Shown here one piece after another: positions 33,261-41,760 of a stretch of DNA of 64,000 nucleotides. Made by a program: the position numbers and the translations under genes. The DNA lies in NCBI RefSeq assembly GCF_009497155.1, contig NZ_WINI01000004.1:310001-374000 (forward strand). The letters run 5' to 3'. How positions within the stretch are numbered: position 1 is the stretch's first letter; every line of letters starts with the position of its first letter. The notes under the pieces are model-generated. The model was not told the DNA's origin and ran no database searches. It saw only the letters and a list, made by a program, of their open reading frames with translations. The stretch comes from Glaciimonas soli (GTDB lineage Bacteria; Pseudomonadota; Gammaproteobacteria; Burkholderiales; Burkholderiaceae_D).

Positions 33261-34225
33261 GCCAGGTCTTCAGCTCGCAAGTGCGTGTAGCGCTTGAGCA
33301 TGTCTAGTGTCTTATGTCCCGTGATCGCTGCAACTTCCATCACGTTCAAGCCTTTTTCAAACAGACGACTGGTGGCTTCGTGGCGCAAATCGTGAAACCG
33401 CGCCCCGACGATATTTGCCCTGTGTGGCTCGCAAGCGCGTTCGAACGCCTGACTCATTGATTCCGCCTGAAGTGCAAAGACACGGCCATCTTCTTTCACT
33501 CCGAACGCATTCAATGCTTTGACTGCAGCTCTTGATAACGGGACAGTTCGAGGCACGTCCGTCTTTGTTTTTGGTAAGTGTGCCGTTTGGTTCTTCAGAT
33601 CGATTTCATCCCAGACTAACGAAGCTATTTCGTTTCGGCGCATACCAGTCTCAACGGCTAGTGTGACGATTGTTCTCAGCTCAAGCGATTCCGTGGCTTC
33701 GAGGATTTTTGCGATTTCTAATTCTGCAACACGACGGTCGCGCCCTCTTGGCTTGATTGGCTTTCGAACTTGCTCGGTCGGCAGTCCACCAGGCAGGGCA
33801 ATACCCCAATCCATCGACGCAGTTTTGAGAACTCGATTGAGCAAGTTGATTTCGTGAATGACTGATTGCGGGCCGACTACTTTCAATCGCTGGTCGCGAA
33901 ATTTCGCAATCTGAGTAGAGTTAAGGCTCGCCAAGCGGTAGTTACCAAATTCTTCGATTAGTGTCTTGATGCGCGACTTATCCGACTGTTCGCTTCGCTT
34001 TGTCGGCAATACTTCCGATGCGAATCGCTGCAACACATCCTTGACTAGAGTGGCTTCCGCCTCTGTGCGCGATACAAATACACCACGCTCCATTTCGGAT
34101 TCGATGATCGTAGCCCATCGCTTAGCGTCTACCTCCTTGGTGAACGTTTTGGTTTGCGTAGGGTATCCCCGTTTGCGGATCTGAACGTGATATTGGCCTT
34201 CGCCTTTTTTGCGGATGGTTGGCAT
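33245..34225 (-). CDS. Tyrosine recombinase (phage-type integrase)
   Basis: The ATG at 34225 begins MPTIRKKGEG, where this integrase subfamily normally starts; the longer frame from 34339 runs into the att site. The 326-aa protein has an N-terminal arm-binding domain, a SAM-like core-binding domain, and a C-terminal catalytic domain. The catalytic residues are visible: R in GMRRNEI, H..R in HDLRHEA, H in GHKT and Y in MLKRYTH. It should integrate and excise the island at tRNA-Arg. Its 5' end is about 100 bp from attR. Confidence 0.95.
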   Translation of the reverse strand: MPTIRKKGEGQYHVQIRKRGYPTQTKTFTKEVDAKRWATIIESEMERGVFVSRTEAEATLVKDVLQRFASEVLPTKRSEQSDKSRIKTLIEEFGNYRLASLNSTQIAKFRDQRLKVVGPQSVIHEINLLNRVLKTASMDWGIALPGGLPTEQVRKPIKPRGRDRRVAELEIAKILEATESLELRTIVTLAVETGMRRNEIASLVWDEIDLKNQTAHLPKTKTDVPRTVPLSRAAVKALNAFGVKEDGRVFALQAESMSQAFERACEPHRANIVGARFHDLRHEATSRLFEKGLNVMEVAAITGHKTLDMLKRYTHLRAEDLAKKIG

Positions 34226-34324
34226 TGATGGAAAGCTACGCTGAAGGAAGGTAGCAGTGTGCCAAAATTGTGCCAACAATGGAATAAAATCTTTAACAGC
34301 CTTATAGAACCTTGCTGTATTTTG

Positions 34325-34370
34325 GGCCTCCGAAGCCAAGGGTCGTGGGTTCGATCCCCGCCAGCCGCAC
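34325..34370 (+). repeat. attR: displaced 3' half of tRNA-Arg
   Basis: A 46-bp copy of the tRNA-Arg 3' half with four T-arm differences. The T-arm still folds (GTGGG/CCCGC, one G-U), and CCA follows the discriminator (34370-34372). These are marks of a once-functional tRNA end, now separated from its 5' half. Confidence 0.9.
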
Positions 34371-34476
34371 CAGTAAAATCAAGGTTCTCCGTCAAATCTT
34401 GGCAATTTTCGTTGCTCAAATTTGCGTCATAGCCAAAATGCCGGTTTTTACGATTAAATTGGCTCTTTGCTGCATG

Positions 34477-35439
34477 TCAAAAACTGACCGCCAGTCCCAC
34501 TGACACACCCGAAACATTATTGCCAAACACGTATCGCGCAACAATCCGCGTGCGGGTCACGATGACGTTGTACTTGCTGGAGTCGAATTCTATCCCGGCG
34601 CCCAGTGATGTCAGGTCGTTGAAGCCCAATGCGCCACGTAAATCGCCCATGAATTCCGTGTGTGCCAGTTCTAATACATAGCGCACCGGTCGGTCCATCA
34701 ATGTCATACCTGTAGGCGCACGGTAGCGCGCCCAAAGTCCCATGCTTTCCGAGGTGGCGTGTCCCTGCACGATACTTGAATTGGTGCCGAACGTCTGCAG
34801 GGCGATGTTGGTGTACCGCAGTTCAGTTTCGAATTCCCGCGCTGGGGTGAAGTCTTCGTAAACCAGCATTAACGACCCGCCCAAACCATAGGAATTGAAC
34901 GTGCCGCCGTTCAGGAACTTGAAATCGGTTCCCAATTTGTCATTTACAAGCCATTCTCCGGCGGTTATATCGCTAGCGACAGTGCCTAAAGCAACGTTCA
35001 GAATTGGGCGTATCGCGAGCTTGTCTGTGATCGGAAAATCCCATCCTACGCCGCCGCTTGCCGTCACCGCATTCCATCGCAGCGGCAGGAATCGACTTTC
35101 GGTGCCGTCGCTGGCAACAAAAGTCGGGTCGTAACGGGTATATGCAGCAACGCCCTCCAGATAGAGTGGGAACGACTTGCTCATCGTAGCGCCCCCACCA
35201 AACTGGGTCGAGTAAATGCCGGGGTCACCGGTACTTGCGTTAGTGATCGACAGCGAGCTTGTCGTCACATCCGGCACAATCGCATAGCCGATCAGACCTA
35301 CGACGCCATTGACGCGTTTTTGCAAGTTACCATCGATGATATTGAAAATATCACCGCCAGCTGCCCAGGCACAGTTCGTCCATATGGTAAACAGTGCGAC
35401 GAGCAGCCAGAAAAAACCTCGAGTCGATTTTTGCGTCAT
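34477..35439 (-). CDS. Outer-membrane beta-barrel protein
   Basis: This 320-aa protein has a signal peptide ending at AWA-AGG. The rest is alternating hydrophobic/aromatic strands and ends VSVGLAVSF, a C-terminal Phe typical of outer-membrane barrels. No specific family was recognised; size and strand pattern suggest an autotransporter-barrel-like or Solitary OMP. It lies 16 bp downstream of the large secreted protein gene on the same strand, so the two are likely co-expressed. Confidence 0.7.
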   Translation of the reverse strand: MTQKSTRGFFWLLVALFTIWTNCAWAAGGDIFNIIDGNLQKRVNGVVGLIGYAIVPDVTTSSLSITNASTGDPGIYSTQFGGGATMSKSFPLYLEGVAAYTRYDPTFVASDGTESRFLPLRWNAVTASGGVGWDFPITDKLAIRPILNVALGTVASDITAGEWLVNDKLGTDFKFLNGGTFNSYGLGGSLMLVYEDFTPAREFETELRYTNIALQTFGTNSSIVQGHATSESMGLWARYRAPTGMTLMDRPVRYVLELAHTEFMGDLRGALGFNDLTSLGAGIEFDSSKYNVIVTRTRIVARYVFGNNVSGVSVGLAVSF

Positions 35440-35455
35440 AAATTTTTAAAAATAT

Positions 35456-37969
35456 TTATCGACGTCGTCCGAAATGCCCCCTACTCATACCCATAGAAGA
35501 CTGACGCAGTTGATTGGCTTGCATACCGCCATTGAAGCGCCCGCTTCGCTCCTGATTCAATTCGCCTATGCGATCTGCTCCGGCACCAGAGGGTGCCATT
35601 CCTTGCGGATTTGCCCGCTGAGCTCCCAGCCCGCCTGTAGCGTTACGTGTGGCTTGTCCTTGTGCGCTACCTGCTACCGGCTGCCAGCCGCCGTCGGTAT
35701 GTTGTTGCCAGCCGTTGCCGGTATTGCGATAGACGTTACCGTCTTTACCGGCGTACACATCGTCGCCAACATGACCGGCATGGCCGCCATTTGGTCCAGA
35801 TACGCCACCAACATTGGTCCATTGACCTGTGCTTTTATTGTAGACAGCACCGCGATTACCTGAGACCTGATTGCCGCTATAAGCATTACCCGCCGTCCCA
35901 TGCGAACCGACGACGACATTGCCTGCCGGGCCTGTCGCCACTCCTCGCGCACCGCCAGCGTAGTTGCCTGAATAAACATTCGCGACACCACCGCGCTGTC
36001 CGGCAGACGCAATGCCGGTACGGGAATTATAGGAAGCACCAACTTGCCCTGCCCATCGGTTGCCAGTCCAGGCATCGAAGCCACCAGCAACCCGAGACAC
36101 GCTAGCGCGGTTACCCCATTGTTGATAAATATTGCCGCTATAGCCGGCCCAACCACCTGGTCCCCATGCCACGGCACCACCAGCTGCGCCCCATGCGACA
36201 CCGCCATACCAGGCTGGATAGGCCCAAGGGCCCCAGTAAGGATATGGTCCCCAGCCCCAGCCATACGCAAGGGTTGCTGCGCCCCAGTACCAGCCAAAAC
36301 CGAAACCGTAAGCCCAACCCGACCAAGGTGTGTAGGCGATCGCCGCAGCATAACCATACGTGACAGAATCGCCATACCAAACTGCCCCGACCCATGGGCT
36401 GTAAGCGTAGCCGGTGCCGTAGACGACAACACCAGTAGTCGGGTCAATATAAGCCCCTTGATAACCCGGCGTATAACCAACGTAGACAGTATTACCTGAT
36501 ACTTCATAAATACGCACGAATGTCAGGTAGTAAAGTGATGAGCTTGGAGGAATAGCATAAATTTCGGCTGGTACGCTGGTGGCAACCGTCCAGTTGCCAT
36601 TCAAAGAAGGAGCCGTAAACCAGACGCCGTTCTGCATTGCATAAACAGTCGAGCCACCAACACGCACTATCGGCGTAGACGTATTCGCGACATATTCCAA
36701 TGCGGTTTCCGGGATAGCTTGGAATGCCGGAGTGCCATCAAATTTAGGAGGCGTCAGGGTAGTCCCTGCAATATTGACCGCAGCAGTTTGCGGCACAGAG
36801 GTTTCAATGACAGCGTCGGTAGCTTGCTGGGTTCCGGCAATCGATGCTTTGACGTTTTCGACAGGACTATCATCAGGAATCTGCGCGAAATCTGCCGGCA
36901 ACGCATTGGCAGCAACATATTCCCAAGGTCCGTGATTATCTGCGGCGCGGAACCAACGACCAGATACCAACACATAGATCTGATTATCGGGTAAATGTTT
37001 AAACACATGGCCCGTGGTGTTTTCTACGTATTCCAGATGCGTTCCGGCCACTGCTACATATTTTGGTGCGCCGTTAGTGACAATCAATTCGGTCGGCTTA
37101 GTCACAACAAATATCGTCGGAACAATAGTTTTGAGGGAAGGACCAGGCTTGTCGGGTGCGGACTGACCGGTGAGCGGGTCGATCAGATGCGCATCAGAAG
37201 CTTGCTTAAATGCGGTATTAAGATTGGCAGGCGCATTGGTGAGCACGCGCCAAGGCCCTTCTAACGCCGATGCAGACATCCAGCCATCAAACAATTTGAG
37301 ATAGTAAGTGTTGCTGCTGTCGCGCAGCACCAACGCGCGGGTATTGATCACACGTTCGTACGGCAAGCCGCTCATGGCACGATAAGTTGGTGCGCCGTCG
37401 ACGTATATTTGCATCGATGGCGTGGTCGAGAAAATAAACTCCGGAGCAACGTTGCGAAGCGGCTTGCCTTCGATTTTTTCCTGTGCATGGGAAATGGCCA
37501 GTTGCTGCTGCAAACGATCGAGCGCAATGGTGCGCGATTTACCGGCAAAATCCTGCGCGATGGCACTGCTCCAGGCTTGCGATTGCGCAGCTGGCACCGA
37601 GCGGAAATCACTCTTGACGATGGTTGCCTGATTAATCGTGACGACGCGTGTGCCTTTATCCGTCAAGGTGGTAGCCTGAACAGTAATCACACCATACGAA
37701 TTTTGCGGAGGATTGGTTGCCGACGTAGCGCGTACTGCGAGCCTGGCGTTCAAATGGTAGCCATCCCACGAATCGATCTGCGGCTGAAAGACGGTAAGTT
37801 TGGTGGAGCCCGAGGTTATGCTCAGCGGCCACGGCGATTCGCGGCCGATTGCCTGTGTTTTTGCGTCCACCTCTGCCGTATTTGCTGCATTTGCAAGATG
37901 GTTAGCATCAACCAACAAACAGGTCGTCAGTGCAAATAACATCACCGTAAATCGATAAGCGTAGGTCTT
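35456..37969 (-). CDS. Large secreted protein with three repeats and a Gly/Tyr-rich region
   Basis: ATG 37969 follows GGAGAGAG and gives 837 aa with a signal peptide ending ANA. Residues about 190-470 hold three diverged repeats, each opening [VF][DN]G[AT]P.[YF] and passing through EYV.NT and a W...A...GPW/GNW block. A Gly/Trp/Tyr-rich segment follows (about 530-610), then Gly/Asn/Ser-rich tail repeats. There is no catalytic motif. It is probably exported and perhaps surface-bound through the downstream barrel protein. Confidence 0.7.
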   Translation of the reverse strand, partial: KTYAYRFTVMLFALTTCLLVDANHLANAANTAEVDAKTQAIGRESPWPLSITSGSTKLTVFQPQIDSWDGYHLNARLAVRATSATNPPQNSYGVITVQATTLTDKGTRVVTINQATIVKSDFRSVPAAQSQAWSSAIAQDFAGKSRTIALDRLQQQLAISHAQEKIEGKPLRNVAPEFIFSTTPSMQIYVDGAPTYRAMSGLPYERVINTRALVLRDSSNTYYLKLFDGWMSASALEGPWRVLTNAPANLNTAFKQASDAHLIDPLTGQSAPDKPGPSLKTIVPTIFVVTKPTELIVTNGAPKYVAVAGTHLEYVENTTGHVFKHLPDNQIYVLVSGRWFRAADNHGPWEYVAANALPADFAQIPDDSPVENVKASIAGTQQATDAVIETSVPQTAAVNIAGTTLTPPKFDGTPAFQAIPETALEYVANTSTPIVRVGGSTVYAMQNGVWFTAPSLNGNWTVATSVPAEIYAIPPSSSLYYLTFVRIYEVSGNTVYVGYTPGYQGAYIDPTTGVVVYGTGYAYSPWVGAVWYGDSVTYGYAAAIAYTPWSGWAYGFGFGWYWGAATLAYGWGWGPYPYWGPWAYPAWYGGVAWGAAGGAVAWGPGGWAGYSGNIYQQWGNRASVSRVAGGFDAWTGNRWAGQVGASYNSRTGIASAGQRGGVANVYSGNYAGGARGVATGPAGNVVVGSHGTAGNAYSGNQVSGNRGAVYNKSTGQWTNVGGVSGPNGGHAGHVGDDVYAGKDGNVYRNTGNGWQQHTDGGWQPVAGSAQGQATRNATGGLGAQRANPQGMAPSGAGADRIGELNQERSGRFNGGMQANQLRQSSMGMSRGHFGRRR

Positions 37970-38146
37970 CATTACTCTCTCCGTTTTTGCACATTCAACT
38001 TGATCAGTCGGTCCCGCAACGAGAATTCGACAGGCGTTACCGCGCATCGCTTAGGCTGAAATACATGATGAAATCGAATCGGATGCCATGACAAAACTTA
38101 CTGATCCTGAGGTCTCACCACGTATCTCTCACGGTTATAAAAATCA

Positions 38147-39172
38147 TCAAACCTCATCCGTTTTTCGGACTATGCAACGGAATCCCAAGTGGCAAGTTGC
38201 GGTATCAATCGGCTGCGCCATCCGTGCCGCAGGCCGATAGCGACGACAGTAATTCGGGGCGCACAAATGTGAACCGCCCTTCATGACTTTTCGCGGGATC
38301 TGCGTATCCTTGGACCGTTGATCAACACTTGTTTCGCGCTGTCCTCCGCGTGGATTGTCGATGGTGCAGCAAGCGTGCTCTATTTTCCCGTGCTCCTGAT
38401 ACCAGTCTGTGGTCCACTCCCACACATTCCCAGCCATCTCGTAAAGACCATAACCGTTGGCAGGAAAAGCGCCGACCGGAGCGGTCCATTCATAACGATC
38501 TTGCAGCAAGTTCTGCCACGGAAATTCGCCCTGCCATGTATTGGCCATCGTCCTGCCGCCCGGCATGTAGTCGTCACCCCACACATAGGCCGCAGCTTCA
38601 AGCCCACCGCGCGCGGCGAATTCCCACTCAGCTTCGGTAGGAAGAGTCTTGCCGGCCCATTCTGCATAGGCCATCGCGTCCTCGAAACCGACATGTACCA
38701 CCGGATGTTTCCAAATCCCTTTAAGCGAAGAATCCGGACCACGCGGATGCCGCCAGTTCGCGCCCGGCACATACTTCCACCATTGATATGGATTACCCAA
38801 ATCGACCGCTTTCGGCGTCTTTTGGAATACCACTGACGACGGCACCAGCATTTCTGGAATGGCATTGGGATAATCGCTGGCATCAACCTCGCGTTCAACC
38901 AAAGTGACGTAACCGGTAGCATCGACGAATGACTTGAATTCGGCGTTGGTAACGGCGTACTTATCCATCCAGAATCCACCGACAACAACCTTGTGCGCAG
39001 GTGCTTCTTCCGGATAATGGTCATTCGATCCCATCAGGAATTTACCGCCCGGTATCCACACCATGTTCGCTGAAGGCAGCGTCGTCTCTTGATGTGTATT
39101 TCGCAGCGCAGCTTGCTGCGAATCTTGCATTGCATCGTCCTGTACTACTCTCACTTTTTCGGTAACGGGCAT
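38147..39172 (-). CDS. Formylglycine-generating enzyme (sulfatase activator)
   Basis: This 341-aa protein has the SUMF1/FGE-sulfatase fold: MVWIPGGKFLMGS at 37-49, FWMDKYAVTNAEF at 67-79, LPTEAEWEFAARGG at 177-190, and GNVWEWTTDWY. Cys304 and Cys309 in SHLCAPNYCRRYRPAAR occupy the copper-binding pair of active FGE. FGE oxidises the sulfatase CxPxR/CxAxR cysteine to formylglycine. A sulfatase with CTAGR lies 5.5 kb away in the same direction and is the obvious substrate. There is no signal peptide, as expected for cytosolic action before export. Confidence 0.92.
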   Translation of the reverse strand: MPVTEKVRVVQDDAMQDSQQAALRNTHQETTLPSANMVWIPGGKFLMGSNDHYPEEAPAHKVVVGGFWMDKYAVTNAEFKSFVDATGYVTLVEREVDASDYPNAIPEMLVPSSVVFQKTPKAVDLGNPYQWWKYVPGANWRHPRGPDSSLKGIWKHPVVHVGFEDAMAYAEWAGKTLPTEAEWEFAARGGLEAAAYVWGDDYMPGGRTMANTWQGEFPWQNLLQDRYEWTAPVGAFPANGYGLYEMAGNVWEWTTDWYQEHGKIEHACCTIDNPRGGQRETSVDQRSKDTQIPRKVMKGGSHLCAPNYCRRYRPAARMAQPIDTATCHLGFRCIVRKTDEV

Positions 39173-39226
39173 AGGGCTCTCTTGAATAAAAATGGCGGGT
39201 TAACGTCGTGAGTATTGTGCATGACC

Positions 39227-39640
39227 TTAAGGCAAATTATTGTTCTTTTTCTTTGCGATCCAGTATTTGGCAATACGCGCGACCGGGCCGCGAAACAGTA
39301 AATACGGCAACACGGCGAGAAAGAAAACAACGTTCAGCGCTTCAAGCACATGAAAAGTGCCCATCTTGTACTGATAAATCGCTTCCATCACCACGCCCAG
39401 CCCGATGATGCGGCTGGTCGACTTCAAACCTTCCAATATCCTGCCAACGCGTTCGGCCGGCTCGTGCAGAATCGTCCAAAAAAACGGCGTGCGTCCGGTA
39501 CGCGCATCTTTGACCCCATCCAACCACGCTACGACAAGCCCCATCACCGGTTGCAGATAGAACCGGAACGCCATCGGACCGCTTGGCCGCGAGATAAGAT
39601 CTGTCCAGAAACGTTGTGCTACTTCTTGTATTTCAATCAT
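39227..39640 (-). CDS. Membrane protein of the sulfatase cluster
   Basis: ATG 39640 is preceded by AGAGG and gives 137 aa. It has hydrophobic segments at about 26-44, 80-97 and 105-125 and a Lys/Asn-rich tail. The central LHEPAERVGRILEGLKSTSRIIGLGVVMEAIYQY is distinctive but I cannot name the family. It lies between FGE and SulP genes and is probably in their operon. Confidence 0.6.
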   Translation of the reverse strand: MIEIQEVAQRFWTDLISRPSGPMAFRFYLQPVMGLVVAWLDGVKDARTGRTPFFWTILHEPAERVGRILEGLKSTSRIIGLGVVMEAIYQYKMGTFHVLEALNVVFFLAVLPYLLFRGPVARIAKYWIAKKKNNNLP

Positions 39641-39674
39641 GGCGACCTCTGACAATTATGTACGTTGATTGTTG

Positions 39675-41432
39675 TCAAACCGGACCAACACTTTTCCGGC
39701 TACCTGTTAGCGATCGATCGTCGTTTCCCAACCACTCTTTAATGATCGACTCCACGCCCACACGAGGACCGATGTCGAATTGTTTATCCAAACCGTCACG
39801 TCGCAACAGGTCACGCACTTCGCCTGTCAGGTTTGAAATCTTGAGGGCAATTCCACGACCCGCCAGATCCTCCTTCAACGAAGCAAGCATCTCTGCCGCT
39901 GCCACATCCGAGTAAGGTGATGACGACAAATCAAACACCACCAGTTTTACGGGCGACATCTGTGCCGTGATTGCATCCATCAGATCACTCTTGACCTTCT
40001 CAACGTTGGCGTAAAACAGGCCGGCATTAGCGCGGAAAACCAACACGCCAGGTACGCTTTCATTGTGCGGATGACGCGCAAGATCGCTATACAACTGTGT
40101 CCCGGGAATGCGGCCGAGCAGAACCGTGCTTGGATTACTGGCGCGCCATACCAACATCAGCAGCGATAACACTGTTCCTATCATGACGCCTTCCAGCATC
40201 CCGAACGCCAATACACCGAACATGGCAGCAAGCGCGATCCAGAATTCCTTCTGACTGACGCGCCACAAGCGCTTCAATGCCGGAATATCGATCAACCCTT
40301 TCACAGCGACCAAGACCACCGCAGCCAGTATCGGTTCGGGTAAATTCGTGAATGCACCGGTGAAGAACAACACGATAACGCCGAGAAGGATTCCAGAAAT
40401 CGCGCCGGCAAACGGTGTCTTCGCACCAGCCTGGTCATTGACTGCGGAACGCGACATGCTGCAACCCACCGGCATTGCCGAGCCTATGCCGCACAATACA
40501 TTCGCCGCCCCGACCGCCAACAGTTCCTGATTCGCATCGGCCGGATATTTATGCTTGGCAGCAAACGTGCGTACCACGCCCATACCCTCTACGTACGACA
40601 ACAAAAACACCGCAAATGCAGACGGTAGCAATAACTGGATATCGGCCAACGCAAACGTCGGTATTTTGAACGGCGGCAGCCCGTTCGGAATCAACCCGGT
40701 AATCTTGATACCTTGCCCACCAAGCGCGGTGAACATGATCAACAAAATCGACACTGCCACCACGACCAGCGCCCACGGCACACGCGGTGCCAGTTTTTCT
40801 GTAATCAGCAGGAATGCAATGCCACCCAAACCAAGCCCGAGCGCCCATATATTCGTCGTGCCGAGGTGGTTGAAGATATACATGATGCGTTCGATAAACT
40901 CCCCTTTTGCACCTTCAATACCGAACAGTTTGCCAAGCTGAGTGGTTCCGATATAGATCGCAGCACCGGCAGAGAAACCGGTTAGTACCGATTCGGAAAT
41001 AAAATTGACGAGAAAACCAAGTCGCATCACCCGCGCCACAATGGCGATCACTCCGACCATTACCGCCAGCAGCGCAGCCAATTCCATATAACGCGCAGGA
41101 TTACCATGCGCCAGGCCCGCAAGTCCGGTCGCTACCAAAATCGCTAATGCCGAAGTTGGCCCGATCGCCGCCTGGCGTGAGGTACCAAACAATGCATAGG
41201 CGAAGACAGCAAGCAAGCTGGCATAAAGACCGGCCTGCGGTGGCAGTCCGGCAAGACCTGCGTATGCCATGCTCTCAGGTATGCAAAATGCCGCTACCGT
41301 GACACCTGCCAACATATCGGCCCTGAACCACTCGCGCCGATAGTGCGGTGCCCAGCCAAGAACCGGCAGGCAGCGTGTCAGCAAAGACGGGGCAGCTGGA
41401 GGTGACGGAGACAGCGTGGTTGTATCATTCAT
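39675..41432 (-). CDS. SulP-family anion transporter with STAS domain
   Basis: This 585-aa protein has about eleven membrane helices over residues 30-430. The SulP signature is near the start (IPESMAYAGLAGLPPQAGLYAS), followed by the FGTSRQAAIGPTSALA segment. A C-terminal STAS domain (about 455-570) contains KLVVFDLSSSPYSDVAAAEML. SulP proteins move sulfate, bicarbonate or other anions across the inner membrane. In this cluster it could take up or export the sulfate released by the adjacent sulfatase. Confidence 0.92.
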   Translation of the reverse strand: MNDTTTLSPSPPAAPSLLTRCLPVLGWAPHYRREWFRADMLAGVTVAAFCIPESMAYAGLAGLPPQAGLYASLLAVFAYALFGTSRQAAIGPTSALAILVATGLAGLAHGNPARYMELAALLAVMVGVIAIVARVMRLGFLVNFISESVLTGFSAGAAIYIGTTQLGKLFGIEGAKGEFIERIMYIFNHLGTTNIWALGLGLGGIAFLLITEKLAPRVPWALVVVAVSILLIMFTALGGQGIKITGLIPNGLPPFKIPTFALADIQLLLPSAFAVFLLSYVEGMGVVRTFAAKHKYPADANQELLAVGAANVLCGIGSAMPVGCSMSRSAVNDQAGAKTPFAGAISGILLGVIVLFFTGAFTNLPEPILAAVVLVAVKGLIDIPALKRLWRVSQKEFWIALAAMFGVLAFGMLEGVMIGTVLSLLMLVWRASNPSTVLLGRIPGTQLYSDLARHPHNESVPGVLVFRANAGLFYANVEKVKSDLMDAITAQMSPVKLVVFDLSSSPYSDVAAAEMLASLKEDLAGRGIALKISNLTGEVRDLLRRDGLDKQFDIGPRVGVESIIKEWLGNDDRSLTGSRKSVGPV

Positions 41433-41690
41433 ATCGCCCTCTTCAACTTAATGAAAATGAAATTACATCTGGAATATCGCGTTGTCGTTTTTTTCATCCA
41501 TGATGAAATTTCTCAAATATTCACATTCAAGTAGTCCCGTCAGCCAATTGCAGCGACATGGGAAATTTTTAATAATCATCAACTAAATGGTTCACGATTA
41601 CTGCTGTACCAAGGTGATTTTTCTATTGCCTTTTGGTGCAAGTACGGAGAGTTACCTGCGTTGCGATCAATGACTGATGTTACGCACGCC

Positions 41691-41726
41691 TCACCGTCAT
41701 TCCCGCGAACGCGGGAATGACGGTGA
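41691..41726. repeat. REP-like perfect palindrome
   Basis: TCACCGTCATTCCCGCG and its exact inverse (17 bp each) flank two A residues. The GTCATTCCCGCG...CGCGGGAATGAC core is a widespread intergenic repeat in proteobacteria. It lies in a 328-bp gap that shows no gene. It may protect or terminate transcripts reading towards it. Confidence 0.8.
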
Positions 41727-41760
41727 TTGCCACTCAAAATATCAAAGCAATTTCACGGCG

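Larger units (their letters stand above)
2860..34370. mobile_element. Integrative genomic island inserted in tRNA-Arg(CCG)
   Basis: The left border is the tRNA-Arg gene. The right border is a 46-bp copy of the tRNA 3' half (42/46 matches) at 34325-34370, with a tyrosine recombinase starting about 100 bp inside it. The interior is visibly more A/T-rich and patchier than the flanks. It carries phage-type recombination genes, SF3 helicases, small YdaS/Cro-like regulators, toxin-antitoxin, T6SS effector and defence-type genes. No capsid, terminase, portal or conjugation genes are seen, so it is not self-packaging or self-transmissible on this evidence. A phage satellite or mobilisable island fits better. 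Confidence 0.9.

Noticed and set aside
34129-34419. Minus-strand frame crossing attR and the integrase start
   Set aside because: It overlaps the integrase in another frame and reads through the tRNA fragment; the integrase motifs fix the true frame.
35474-36507. Long antisense and alternate-frame ORFs inside the large secreted protein gene
   Set aside because: They are shadows created by its Gly/Tyr-rich repetitive codons.
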